From assembly GCF_050574275.1 (NCBI RefSeq), contig NZ_CP192260.1, positions 434,001 through 498,000 of the forward strand: DNA of 64,000 nucleotides, in the 5' to 3' direction. The DNA is from Virgibacillus_F flavescens. GTDB taxonomy: Bacteria; Bacillota; Bacilli; Bacillales; Amphibacillaceae. The position numbers and the translations under genes are program-made. Position 1 is the stretch's first letter. Each line of letters begins with the position of its first letter. The notes under the pieces were generated by a model, which saw only the letters and a program-made list of their open reading frames with translations, did no database searches and was not told the DNA's origin. Shown here one piece after another: positions 16,837-24,166 of this stretch.

Positions 16837-17046
16837 ACTGAAAAAGCGGTAGGTTCTAAAAAATATTATTTCCACTTCAACCTAGCATCTTCGAATATAC
16901 GAAGACTCCTGTGGGAAGTAAGAGATCGGTGAGACCCCGAAGGACGCCAGTCCAAGGAGGCTCACCACTCGCCCACGGAAAGCGAAGTATATTCGAAGAT
17001 GCGATCGCAGATCCACTAAGTCAATATTTCGTGTAACTTTTTCAGT
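16837..17046. repeat. Structured intergenic element (ii): ACTGAAAAAG-ended, B module
   Basis: A 210-bp element with ends ACTGAAAAAG (16837-16846) and CTTTTTCAGT (17037-17046). A perfect inner inverted repeat GCATCTTCGAATATAC lies at 16885-16900 and 16987-17002. The internal stems are CCTGTGGG/CCCACGG, GGTGAG/CTCACC and GGACGCCAGTCC. It appears inserted in a decayed B module left of 16837. There is no coding potential. The rest of the gap to 17171 holds nothing recognisable. Confidence 0.75.
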
Positions 17047-17171
17047 ACACTGCCAACAACGGAAATTTCCTTCCTGTTACATCGAAATTTTCACAAGATG
17101 AAAATTGTATGTTACTTCACAGTTTTCTTCAAATAAGACATAGTAACTAGTGCGAAGGTTGAGTTATGCTA

Positions 17172-17624
17172 TTAAAACGGTTTTAAAATCATTAGCGCAA
17201 TCACAATTAAAAAGATAACATTTTCCAACCGCTCAAAGAAAAATAACTTCCTCGATACACTATAATACATCTCAGGAATCTCTTCTTCTGGATGATTTTC
17301 CAATAAATCTTTAACTGGCTTTGAACTCGGTGACAGGATTAATGGACCTAAACCAAGCGCAGTTAAAAATAGTAGCAAGCTCATAAGATACCACCCAGCC
17401 TGAAATAACACCGGATTTAACGTTCCCATGAGTAACCCCGTAATCAGCAATAGAGATCCTCCGATCATGACAAACAGATGAAGAAGATTACGTATGGAAT
17501 ATGCATGACGTAATTCCGTCATATTCCGTGCATTTTTCAGTATATAAATCATGACAAATCCTGGTCCCATGCCTAAAATCGCAGCGAATATATGAATGAA
17601 TACTAAAAATGAATACAATGACAT
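17172..17624 (-). CDS. DUF2269-like integral membrane protein
   Basis: About 150 residues with four predicted membrane helices: YSFLVFIHIFAAILGMGPG, LHLFVMIGGSLLLITGLLMG, WYLMSLLLFLTALGLGPL and the C-terminal VIFLIVIALMILKPF. The FIHIFAAILGMGPGF start with its conserved histidine is typical of the DUF2269 group of small membrane proteins. The start at 17624 has GGAGGG seven bases upstream; longer forms lack a ribosome site. The function is unknown. It is separate from the ABC-F gene (about 100 bp) on the same strand. Confidence 0.75.
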   Translation of the reverse strand: MSLYSFLVFIHIFAAILGMGPGFVMIYILKNARNMTELRHAYSIRNLLHLFVMIGGSLLLITGLLMGTLNPVLFQAGWYLMSLLLFLTALGLGPLILSPSSKPVKDLLENHPEEEIPEMYYSVSRKLFFFERLENVIFLIVIALMILKPF

Positions 17625-17725
17625 GGGATAACCCTCCGTATAACAAAATAACGTACTCCCATCATACACTATTTGGAAAATACTAGTCATCTGCCGTTCA
17701 CCCGTTTTAGAAAAAATGCGATCCG

Positions 17726-19522
17726 TTAACGAATTTTGGCAAGCTTCCTTTTTATTTCACGGATTTCTTCAATTAATTTCCTTTGACCTTCTTCGCTCTC
17801 TACTTCCTCTGTAACCATTAATTGCGTAAGGCGCATCTCTAATTCCTGAATAGATGTTTTGTTAGGGGAATTATCGTTCGCAAGGCTATCCATGAATTGT
17901 TTATAGCTACCATGGTAGTCCATCCACTGATAATCACCTAGCTGAATAATTCGATTAGCAACTTTTTGCACAAAAAACCTGTCGTGTGATACTACAATTA
18001 CAGCACCTGGGTACCCTTGTAAAACTTCTTCTATAATTTCTTTCGTCGCTACATCCAGAAAATTGGTAGGTTCATCAAGTATGAGTAAATTAGCATTACT
18101 ATAATATAAATTCAGGAATGCCACACGACACTTCTCGCCCATGCTTAAATTACCAATTTTTTTGAATACATCCTCACGCGAGAATAGAAAGCAGCCTAAA
18201 ATGGTTCTTGCTTCTGTTTGGGTCATATCCGGCAGTTCTAACATGCTATCCAGCAACGTTTTATTCTCATCCAAGTTATCAAGCTCCTGTGCAAAGTAAC
18301 CCGTTCTGGTTTGCGGATTCAGCCTGATTTCCCCCTCATTCGGTGCGAGATTTCCCGTAATCAGTTTTAACAGCGTTGATTTTCCGGTTCCGTTTGAACC
18401 AATAACTGCAAGCTTGTCTTCGCGATAAATTGATGCTGTCTGGTTAATAAATAATGGTGTTTCGTTTGGATAACCAAACGTGACCTTCTCCAGATGAACC
18501 AATCGCTTTGCAGAAAAATTACCACCCTCAAGCTTTATGCTTAACTTCTTATCCTCGCGCGGCTTACCTGTCTGCTGATATTCCAGACGCTCCAATTCCT
18601 TTTCCTTCGCTTTAAAGCGCGACACATTTTTCTTTGCTTTTGATCGCGCAAAATCATCTTGTCCAGCAGCCTGATGCGCTTGTTGAAACCATTGCTGGTA
18701 ATTACGGATTGTTTGCTCTAGTGCAGCTTGTTTTTGTTTCTGCTTTTTATACAGTGCTTCCTGCGTTATACGTTCCAATTCCTTTTGTTTGCGATATGCA
18801 CTATACCCTCCTGCATAGCGTTCTGAGGAATGCGGGGTGAGTTCGTACATGGCATGAGCAGTTTTATCCAGGAAATACCTGTCATGAGATACATATAAAA
18901 TAGCACCCTGATACGTTTGCACCCAGGATTCAAGCCACTCAATAGTCTTCTGATCCAGATGATTAGTCGGCTCATCCATTATGATGCACGCTGGCTTTTG
19001 CATGAGAATTTTAGCTAACTGTGCCCGCGTTTTTTCTCCCCCACTTAATAGACTAAAGCTCGTTTGCCATGTTCGTTCAAGGAGATCCACTTCCTGCAGA
19101 CAATTCTCTGCATCTGTCTCCAGGTTATATCCATCCACTTCCAGAAATTTTTCATACACCGTATTGTAACGTTCAAGCAGTTCCGCATTCTTTTCATTCA
19201 CGTTTTCCTGCAGAGCATCCAATTCCGCTTTTAACTGAACCCGTTCCTTCGCTCCAGATTGAACAAATTCAAATGTTGTTATATCGGAAATTTCCGGGTC
19301 CTGATCCAGTGTTCCCCAATTCTCAAGTCCAACAAACCGCTGCACAGAACCTGCTTCAAACGAAACCCTTCCAAGTAAACCATTTAATAATGTTGTTTTA
19401 CCAATCCCATTTCGTCCAAATAACGCTAAATGCTCTCCTTTTTTCAACTCAATATCTATATCTTCGAACAGGGTTTCCCCGTTCCAGTCTTTGCGTAATC
19501 CTTTCGCTTTAAAAATAAACAT
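17726..19522 (-). CDS. ABC-F ATPase, antibiotic-resistance (ribosome protection) type
   Basis: About 598 residues with two ABC ATPase domains and no membrane segments. Walker A: GRNGIGKTT and GSNGTGKST. Signatures: LSGGEKTR and LSMGEKCR. Walker B: CIIMDEPTNHLD and LLILDEPTNFLD, each followed by VSHDRYFL/VSHDRFFV. A long charged interdomain linker (RNYQQWFQQAHQ...) is the part that reaches the ribosomal peptidyl-transferase centre in VmlR/Lsa-type proteins. A C-terminal coiled coil ends the protein. The start at 19522 has GGTGG seven bases upstream. The leader with a terminator and short reading frame supports an inducible resistance role; the drug spectrum is unknown. Confidence 0.87.
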   Translation of the reverse strand: MFIFKAKGLRKDWNGETLFEDIDIELKKGEHLALFGRNGIGKTTLLNGLLGRVSFEAGSVQRFVGLENWGTLDQDPEISDITTFEFVQSGAKERVQLKAELDALQENVNEKNAELLERYNTVYEKFLEVDGYNLETDAENCLQEVDLLERTWQTSFSLLSGGEKTRAQLAKILMQKPACIIMDEPTNHLDQKTIEWLESWVQTYQGAILYVSHDRYFLDKTAHAMYELTPHSSERYAGGYSAYRKQKELERITQEALYKKQKQKQAALEQTIRNYQQWFQQAHQAAGQDDFARSKAKKNVSRFKAKEKELERLEYQQTGKPREDKKLSIKLEGGNFSAKRLVHLEKVTFGYPNETPLFINQTASIYREDKLAVIGSNGTGKSTLLKLITGNLAPNEGEIRLNPQTRTGYFAQELDNLDENKTLLDSMLELPDMTQTEARTILGCFLFSREDVFKKIGNLSMGEKCRVAFLNLYYSNANLLILDEPTNFLDVATKEIIEEVLQGYPGAVIVVSHDRFFVQKVANRIIQLGDYQWMDYHGSYKQFMDSLANDNSPNKTSIQELEMRLTQLMVTEEVESEEGQRKLIEEIREIKRKLAKIR

Positions 19523-19552
19523 ATACATACCACCTTTAATAAAAAAATCCAT

Positions 19553-19578
19553 TAAAAAATCACAGACAGCTGTCTGTG
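19553..19578 (-). terminator. Attenuator terminator in the ABC-F leader
   Basis: On the minus strand, the perfect palindrome CACAGACAGCTGTCTGTG is followed by ATTTTTT, 31 bp before the ABC-F start. CTGTCTGT just upstream of the leader-peptide ATG (about 19683-19690) is complementary to its ACAGACAG half, giving a possible antiterminator. Confidence 0.7.
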
Positions 19579-19643
19579 AACGGGTAATGGTGCGTATGGA
19601 TAGACACATTTTCAGAAAATAGTTACTGAACGTTAAAAAGGGA

Positions 19644-19682
19644 CTATCCTATAGAAGTACACACGTATCCCATTCGTTTCAT
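19644..19682 (-). CDS. Putative ABC-F leader peptide, MKRMGYVCTSIG
   Basis: A 12-codon reading frame between the promoter and the attenuator. It has no strong Shine-Dalgarno site, so translation is uncertain. Its ATG immediately follows CTGTCTGT, which can pair with the attenuator stem. A drug-stalled ribosome here could therefore change the leader fold, as is known for ABC-F and erm leaders. Confidence 0.4.
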   Translation of the reverse strand: MKRMGYVCTSIG

Positions 19683-19778
19683 ACAGACAGAAACGCTGTT
19701 TGATTTTATTCAAACATAACTGGATAAACGTGTTTTTACTTCATTGGCGGATAGGCCCTCCTCTCTTAAGTTGTTACT

Positions 19779-19807
19779 ATCATATGCAATTTCATTAAAC
19801 TTGTCAA
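19779..19807 (-). promoter_or_regulatory. Sigma-A promoter of the ABC-F gene
   Basis: On the minus strand, -35 TTGACA (19807-19802), 17-bp spacer, -10 TATGAT (19784-19779). It predicts a leader of roughly 250 nt that includes an AGGAGGG-preceded two-codon frame (ATGAAGTAA, 19744-19736), the 12-codon frame and the attenuator. Confidence 0.75.
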
Positions 19808-19843
19808 ATTATTGTGAAAGAAACTGTCCTGCGAGACAATCGC

Positions 19844-20881
19844 TTATTCGTAGTTAATCTTCATATCACCAGGCTTAATCCAGCCTTTTTTACGGAAATA
19901 CGCTGCAACGAGCAAACTGATCACGGCTGGTGCAACAATATGAAGGATTAACACGGCCCAAAACACATCAAGCGTAAAGCCCATTGTTTCAAACGTCATA
20001 ATTTGTCCGACCAACCCACTCGTTCCCATTCCAGCACCAAGCGGATTGTTTTCCATTTCAAGCCAAACTGTTGCAAATGGTGCCAAAATAATTCCGGCGA
20101 CTGTTGGCGGAATGATAATAATTGGTTTTCGTAAGATATTCGCAACCTGAAGCATGGACGTTCCAATGCCCTGGGCAAAGAAACCTCCCAGCCCGTTATC
20201 CCGATAACTTATTGTTGCAAAACCAATCATTTGTGCAGCACAACCGATTGTTGCAGCACCAGCGGCTAGACCGTCCAGGGACAGCATCATGGCAATGGCA
20301 AGACTGGATATTGGGGCAGTTAATGCCCAGCCCATCAACACAGCTACAAGAATCCCCATAATGAACGGCTGCTGAGCAGTTGACCAATTGATCACTTCCC
20401 CGAACCAAAGCATAAATTTATTGATTGGGGGCCCAATAAATGTACCTGTTAAGAACCCGGCTAATATCGTAGCAAATGGTGTCACAATAATATCAACACG
20501 AGTCTCTTTATATACCAGTTTACCAAATTCTGTTGCAAATAATGCAGCAACATAGCTTCCTACCGGACCACCAAGCTCGGCTCCAAACGCTCCAGCAAAT
20601 AGGGCAGACAGTAAAACCAATGGTGGCGCCTTTAGTCCATAAGCTATGGCAACCCCGATCGCCCCACCCATGATTTTGGTTTCCATTGCGTAGTCACCCA
20701 TGCTGATGAGTCCTGTTTCAATGTTTTGTGGTAGCCAGGGAGCTAATTGCTGTCCCGTCGTTTTTATAATTAAGCCAATAATTAATGATGAAAAAAGTCC
20801 TAAAGCCATATAACTTAATGCAGTGATTACATACTCTTTCCAAGATAGCGAAATACCCTTACGCTGTAAAAACGCTTTCAT
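19844..20881 (-). CDS. PTS EIIC-like membrane transporter (EIIC_2 family)
   Basis: 345 residues with about eight to ten hydrophobic helices and many glycine-rich stretches (MGGAIGVAIAYGLKAPPLVLLSALFAGAFGAELGGPVG; GLGGFFAQGIGTSMLQ). The pattern fits the standalone EIIC-like family (PF13303 type), which lacks IIA and IIB domains. The transported substrate is unknown. AGGAGGG precedes ATG 20881. A perfect Rex-type palindrome sits 16 bp upstream of the start, and a second GTGA-N6-TCAC site lies 45 bp further up, suggesting induction when NADH is high or oxygen is low. Confidence 0.72.
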   Translation of the reverse strand: MKAFLQRKGISLSWKEYVITALSYMALGLFSSLIIGLIIKTTGQQLAPWLPQNIETGLISMGDYAMETKIMGGAIGVAIAYGLKAPPLVLLSALFAGAFGAELGGPVGSYVAALFATEFGKLVYKETRVDIIVTPFATILAGFLTGTFIGPPINKFMLWFGEVINWSTAQQPFIMGILVAVLMGWALTAPISSLAIAMMLSLDGLAAGAATIGCAAQMIGFATISYRDNGLGGFFAQGIGTSMLQVANILRKPIIIIPPTVAGIILAPFATVWLEMENNPLGAGMGTSGLVGQIMTFETMGFTLDVFWAVLILHIVAPAVISLLVAAYFRKKGWIKPGDMKINYE

Positions 20882-20896
20882 TTTATCCCTCCTGGT

Positions 20897-20914
20897 TTGT
20901 GAAATATTTCACAA
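20897..20914. promoter_or_regulatory. Rex-type redox operator
   Basis: TTGTGAAATATTTCACAA is a perfect 18-bp palindrome that matches the Rex consensus TTGTGAA-W4-TTCACAA exactly. It lies between the likely promoter and the ribosome site of the EIIC-like gene on the minus strand. Confidence 0.7.
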
Positions 20915-20958
20915 GGATGTCCTTTATATACTAATTTATTTAACCTCTTCTATTATTG

Positions 20959-20975
20959 CGTGATTATTTTCACAT
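20959..20975. promoter_or_regulatory. Second GTGA-N6-TCAC site (Fnr/Rex-like)
   Basis: CGTGATTATTTTCACAT has the half sites GTGA and TCAC separated by six bases, as in the perfect site 62 bp away. It may be a second operator or an Fnr-type activator site upstream of the EIIC-like gene. Confidence 0.45.
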
Positions 20976-21005
20976 GGCAAGTGTTTTTTTCAAATAAATT
21001 TCCCA

Positions 21006-21054
21006 TTGATTATTAGTTCATAATCCGATACAATTTAATTGATAATAATTATCA
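21006..21054 (+). promoter_or_regulatory. Promoter with perfect Fur box before the nitroreductase
   Basis: -35 TTGATT (21006-21011), 17-bp spacer, -10 TACAAT (21029-21034). Right after it is TGATAATAATTATCA (21040-21054), an exact match to the Bacillus Fur consensus TGATAATNATTATCA. The palindrome extends to 21 bp (21037-21057). It covers the start point, so iron-loaded Fur should block transcription. Confidence 0.8.
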
Positions 21055-21104
21055 ATTAACTGGCATATATTTACTTTCCAATAGATTCTTAGGAGGAGAT
21101 TTTA

Positions 21105-21665
21105 GTGGAACAAACGAAACAACTAACTTCCGTTGCCGAACTTATTCGCGCACGCCGATCCGTTAAAAAAGGATATAATAATAAAAAAGTAGAAAAAGAG
21201 ACAATTAAAGAGTTACTGGAAAGTGCTGTCTGGGCACCTACCCACGGCATGCGGGAACCATGGCGCTTTATATTTGTAGGAGCAGACCAAAAAGAGTCCT
21301 TTGCAAAAAAAGTGGCTGCCACCTATCCGGAGGAAAAGCAGGAAAACCGTGAAGCATACCTTAATGAACCCAGCTCACTACTTATTGTAGTGATGAATGT
21401 ACCGGACAATGAAAAACAGTACGATGAAAACTTTGGCGCGACAGCATCAATGATCCACAACTTCCAATTACTTGCTTGGGAACAGAAGCTTGGGGTGGTA
21501 TGGAAAACGAATCCGCATATTTACGATCCAGCAGTTAAAACTATTTTGGACGTTCAGGAAGACGAGAAAATTGTTGGCTTTATTCATATGGGGTATTTTG
21601 ACGAAGCACCACTTCCAAAACCGCGTAAAGCAGTGGATGAAAAATTCACATCGTTTAACGGGTAA
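21105..21665 (+). CDS. Nitroreductase-family flavoprotein, Fur-box controlled
   Basis: 186 residues. The N-terminal IRARRSVKKGYNNKKV is the FMN phosphate-binding RRS motif, and ESAVWAPTHGMREPWRF is the second flavin contact. The C-terminal GFIHMGYFDE completes the fold. It resembles YdjA/RutE-type oxidoreductases. GTG start with an AGGAGGAG ribosome site. The perfect Fur box directly downstream of its promoter suggests a role in iron-limited cells, for example reductive iron release or redox balancing. That role is inference. Confidence 0.85.
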   Translation: MEQTKQLTSVAELIRARRSVKKGYNNKKVEKETIKELLESAVWAPTHGMREPWRFIFVGADQKESFAKKVAATYPEEKQENREAYLNEPSSLLIVVMNVPDNEKQYDENFGATASMIHNFQLLAWEQKLGVVWKTNPHIYDPAVKTILDVQEDEKIVGFIHMGYFDEAPLPKPRKAVDEKFTSFNG

Positions 21666-21681
21666 GCAATATAATAACAGC

Positions 21682-21722
21682 AAAGCTGACTTTGGGTTTT
21701 CGTCCAAAGTCAGCTTTTTTTG
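21682..21722 (+). terminator. Intrinsic terminator after the nitroreductase gene
   Basis: Arms AAAGCTGACTTTGG/CCAAAGTCAGCTTT with a T tract. Confidence 0.9.
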
Positions 21723-21739
21723 TTTAAATTAATTCACGT

Positions 21740-21842
21740 TATCGATTGCGAGATTTGAAGTATCGGTCTTGGAATTTTTATTATCGATCGCGAGATTAAA
21801 TTTATCAATCTTGAAAAAATTATCACTCCCGAACACCAAAAG
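21740..21842. repeat. 21-bp-period degenerate array C, TATCGAT core
   Basis: Five units start at 21740, 21761, 21782, 21803 and 21821 (steps 21, 21, 21, 18). Cores are TATCGATTGCGAGA, TATCGGTCTTGGAA, TATCGATCGCGAGA, TATCAATCTTGAAA and TATCACTCCCGAAC. The unit sequence differs from array A, but the period and the single 18-bp step are the same. It lies just after the nitroreductase terminator. Confidence 0.7.
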
Positions 21843-21948
21843 AGACACCAGTCCAACGACTCGTGTCTCAGCTTATCAATTTTTAATACTTATCTTTTCA
21901 CCTTAACTTAACATCTCGAACATACAGAGACTCCAATGGAAAGGAGCA

Positions 21949-22205
21949 ACTGAAAAAGTGGTAGATTCTAGAAATTTAATTCTCTACCTTTACTTAGCAT
22001 CTTCGAATATACGTAGACTACTCGAAAAAGAAAAGCACTTTTTCTTCGTGCGATGTCTTTTCAGGGAAGCCTTCCTTATCCTGCGGGAACAGCGCGAGCT
22101 GAAGATCCCGCAGAGTGATTTTCTCGAGGAAGCTGAAGCCGTGCCCGCGGAAAGCGGAGTATATTCGAAGATGCGATCGCAGACCCAGAAAGTAACTTAT
22201 TCAGT
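21949..22205. repeat. Structured intergenic element (iii): ACTGAAAAAG-ended
   Basis: A 257-bp noncoding element. The left end is ACTGAAAAAG (21949-21958) and the right end CTTATTCAGT (22196-22205). A perfect inner inverted repeat GCATCTTCGAATATAC lies at 21997-22012 and 22159-22174, identical to element (ii). Inside is a hairpin CTGCGGG-AA-CAGC-GCGA-GCTG-AAGAT-CCCGCAG and the GCCGTGCCCGCGGAAAGC block of the A module. A decayed B-like remnant (about 21905-21945) lies to its left, as in element (ii). Confidence 0.75.
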
Positions 22206-22221
22206 AGTTACTACTCTACTT

Positions 22222-23331
22222 TTATTCTTCCTCCCAGACAGCACTTTTTAACATGCCGTTGAGTTCATGACGTTCCATTGCTAGCTCTACCAGTTTATTA
22301 ATTAACTTCGGATAAGAAATCCCGCTTATTTCCCACAATTTTGGATACATACTGATTCGTGTAAAACCAGGTAATGTGTTTACTTCGTTTACATAGATCT
22401 CACCATTTTCCTTCAGGAAGAAATCTACTCTTGCCAGCCCTTCACATTCCAACGTTTGAAATACATGAACTGCCGCAGTTTGCATTTTCTCTACCATTTC
22501 GTCGGAAAGTTCTGCTGGGATAGCTAATTTTGCACCACTTTCATCGATGTACTTGGATTCATACGAATAGAAGTCGGTTTGAGGTAAAATTTCACCAGGT
22601 ACCGACGCCTGAGGGTTATCGTTTCCAAGTACGGCGACCTCAATCTCGCGACCAACAATATTTTCCTCAATGATGACTTTATGGTCATAGTCGAAAGCAG
22701 CTTGAATCGCTTTATCAAACTCTTCTTTTGTTGATACTCTGCTGACACCAACCGATGATCCCTGGTTTGCAGGTTTAATAAACATTGGAACACCTAGTTT
22801 ATTTTTGGCATCCTCGAAATTAATATTATTTTTCTTTGCTCTGCTAAACGCGAGCCCTTTTGCCACATTGATACCCGCTTCTTTTAGCAATCGCTTTGCA
22901 ATATCTTTATCCATGCACACTGCTGACCCCAGCACACTTGTGCCGACAAATGGCAGATTTGCAATACGCAGCATTCCTTGCATACTTCCATCTTCGCCTA
23001 ATGTTCCGTGGACAATCGGGAATATAACATCCAGTTGATCAATGTTCATTTCTTTCGATACGTTGATTAGCTGATGGTTTGTTTCACCTGGTACAATCGC
23101 TACATTCTCGTTCGATTTATTTAACTGAATCAATTTAGGGTTCTCTTCGTTTATTAAATAGGATGTCTGGTCATTGATATGCCACTTTCCTTGTTTATCA
23201 ATACCCACTAAAACAACCTCATATTTTTCTTTATCAATTGCATCAACTATATTTTTTGCTGATTGCAAGGACACTTCATGTTCTGCTGACTTTCCACCAA
23301 AAATAATACCTACTTTAATCTTCCCCATCAT
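22222..23331 (-). CDS. ddl: D-alanine--D-alanine ligase
   Basis: About 369 residues of the ATP-grasp family, joining two D-alanines for peptidoglycan precursors. IIFGGKSAEHEVSLQSAKNI is the N-terminal signature, GTLGEDGSMQGML and the KPANQGSSVGV loop follow, and EVNTLPGFTRISMYPKLW is the C-terminal metal/substrate signature. The FYSYESKYID loop is typical of D-Ala-D-Ala rather than D-Ala-D-Lac enzymes, so ordinary glycopeptide sensitivity is expected. The start at 23331 has AAAGGA six bases upstream; the in-frame ATG at 23352 overlaps its own purine tract. It is divergent from the trp operon. Confidence 0.93.
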   Translation of the reverse strand: MMGKIKVGIIFGGKSAEHEVSLQSAKNIVDAIDKEKYEVVLVGIDKQGKWHINDQTSYLINEENPKLIQLNKSNENVAIVPGETNHQLINVSKEMNIDQLDVIFPIVHGTLGEDGSMQGMLRIANLPFVGTSVLGSAVCMDKDIAKRLLKEAGINVAKGLAFSRAKKNNINFEDAKNKLGVPMFIKPANQGSSVGVSRVSTKEEFDKAIQAAFDYDHKVIIEENIVGREIEVAVLGNDNPQASVPGEILPQTDFYSYESKYIDESGAKLAIPAELSDEMVEKMQTAAVHVFQTLECEGLARVDFFLKENGEIYVNEVNTLPGFTRISMYPKLWEISGISYPKLINKLVELAMERHELNGMLKSAVWEEE

Positions 23332-23512
23332 AAAACGTCCTTTCTTGTTCATCCTTTAAAATACTAGAGAGACTCGAAAGCAAAATTGCCAATTCGAATT
23401 TGAGATATCTGCCGTTTGTAAAACCGGTCCAGTTAATTAAATACCTTATTAATAAAATACCACAAAACAAGCTATCAATAACAGAAGAAATAGTTCCATT
23501 TTTATAAAGTTC

Positions 23513-23541
23513 TTGACATATGATTCCGTCTCTACTAATAT
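23513..23541 (+). promoter_or_regulatory. Sigma-A promoter of the trp operon
   Basis: -35 TTGACA (23513-23518), 17-bp spacer, -10 TAATAT (23536-23541). The leader that follows carries two T-boxes. Confidence 0.8.
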
Positions 23542-23548
23542 TAGTTTC

Positions 23549-23833
23549 AATAATTAAATCGTGCAGAGTGATGATGAAGAATAGTAATCAAAATAGTTTC
23601 CTCCAAAGAGAGCTGGTGGTGGTGTGAACCAGCGTGGAACATTTGATGAATGGCCTTCTGAACTTCCAAACTGAACAACACTTGCTGTGCAGTAGGAGTT
23701 GGCGAACGTCTTATCGATAAAAAAGACAGCTATTAAGATTTATCTTGATGGCGTAAAGTGAGCTGTATAGACAGCTAATAAAGGTGGTACCACGGGTCCC
23801 TCGTCCTTTTCCAGGATGGGGGACTTTTTGTGT
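23549..23833 (+). promoter_or_regulatory. Tryptophan T-box riboswitch 1 of trp operon
   Basis: Stem I contains AGAGAGCTGGTGGTGGTG...CCAGC. The specifier UGG is at 23651-23653 in GAATGGCCTTCTGA. The antiterminator sequence AAGGTGGTACCACGGGT is at about 23780-23797, followed by a terminator GTCCC...GGGGGAC plus TTTTT (about 23797-23833). UGG is the tryptophan codon, matching the downstream operon. Confidence 0.9.
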
Positions 23834-23849
23834 ACCCAAAAACTGAATA

Positions 23850-24143
23850 CGATAAATCGATGAGTAAGAAGAGTAGGCATATGCTGAAGCGTTTCAGAGA
23901 GCCGGGAATGGTGAGATTCCGGTACGTGAATGGATGTTGAATGGCCTTACGAGATGTTTCCTGAAGAATAGTAGGGAAACACGGAGCTCCGCCGTTATAC
24001 GGATAGGGTTTAAAATGAAGCTTTCATTTTGTATCCGAACTGAGATGAAAAGAAGTATTATCTTCTTTTCAACAGAGGTGGCACCGCGGTCACAATCGTC
24101 CTCTATAAACACATTTATTTGTGTTTATAGAGGATTTTTTTAT
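23850..24143 (+). promoter_or_regulatory. Tryptophan T-box riboswitch 2 of trp operon
   Basis: Stem I contains AGAGAGCCGGGAATGGTGAG...CCGG. The specifier UGG is at 23942-23944 in GAATGGCCTTACGA. The T-box AGAGGTGGCACCGCGGTC is at about 24074-24091, and the terminator arms CCTCTATAAACACA/TGTGTTTATAGAGG with seven T residues are at 24102-24143. The T-box bulge carries GGCACC instead of GGTACC. Less similar to T-box 1 than the two arg leaders are to each other, suggesting an older duplication. Confidence 0.9.
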
Positions 24144-24166
24144 TTTCTAAAAGGAGATGAACACAT

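Noticed and set aside
19736..19744. Two-codon frame ATGAAGTAA behind AGGAGGG in the ABC-F leader
   Set aside because: Spacing of 11 bases and minimal length make it uncertain; mentioned with the leader but not called as a gene.
20938..21104. Possible Zur or PerR site upstream of the nitroreductase
   Set aside because: The 7-1-7 palindrome matches the Fur consensus exactly and differs from the Zur and PerR forms at the defining outer bases.
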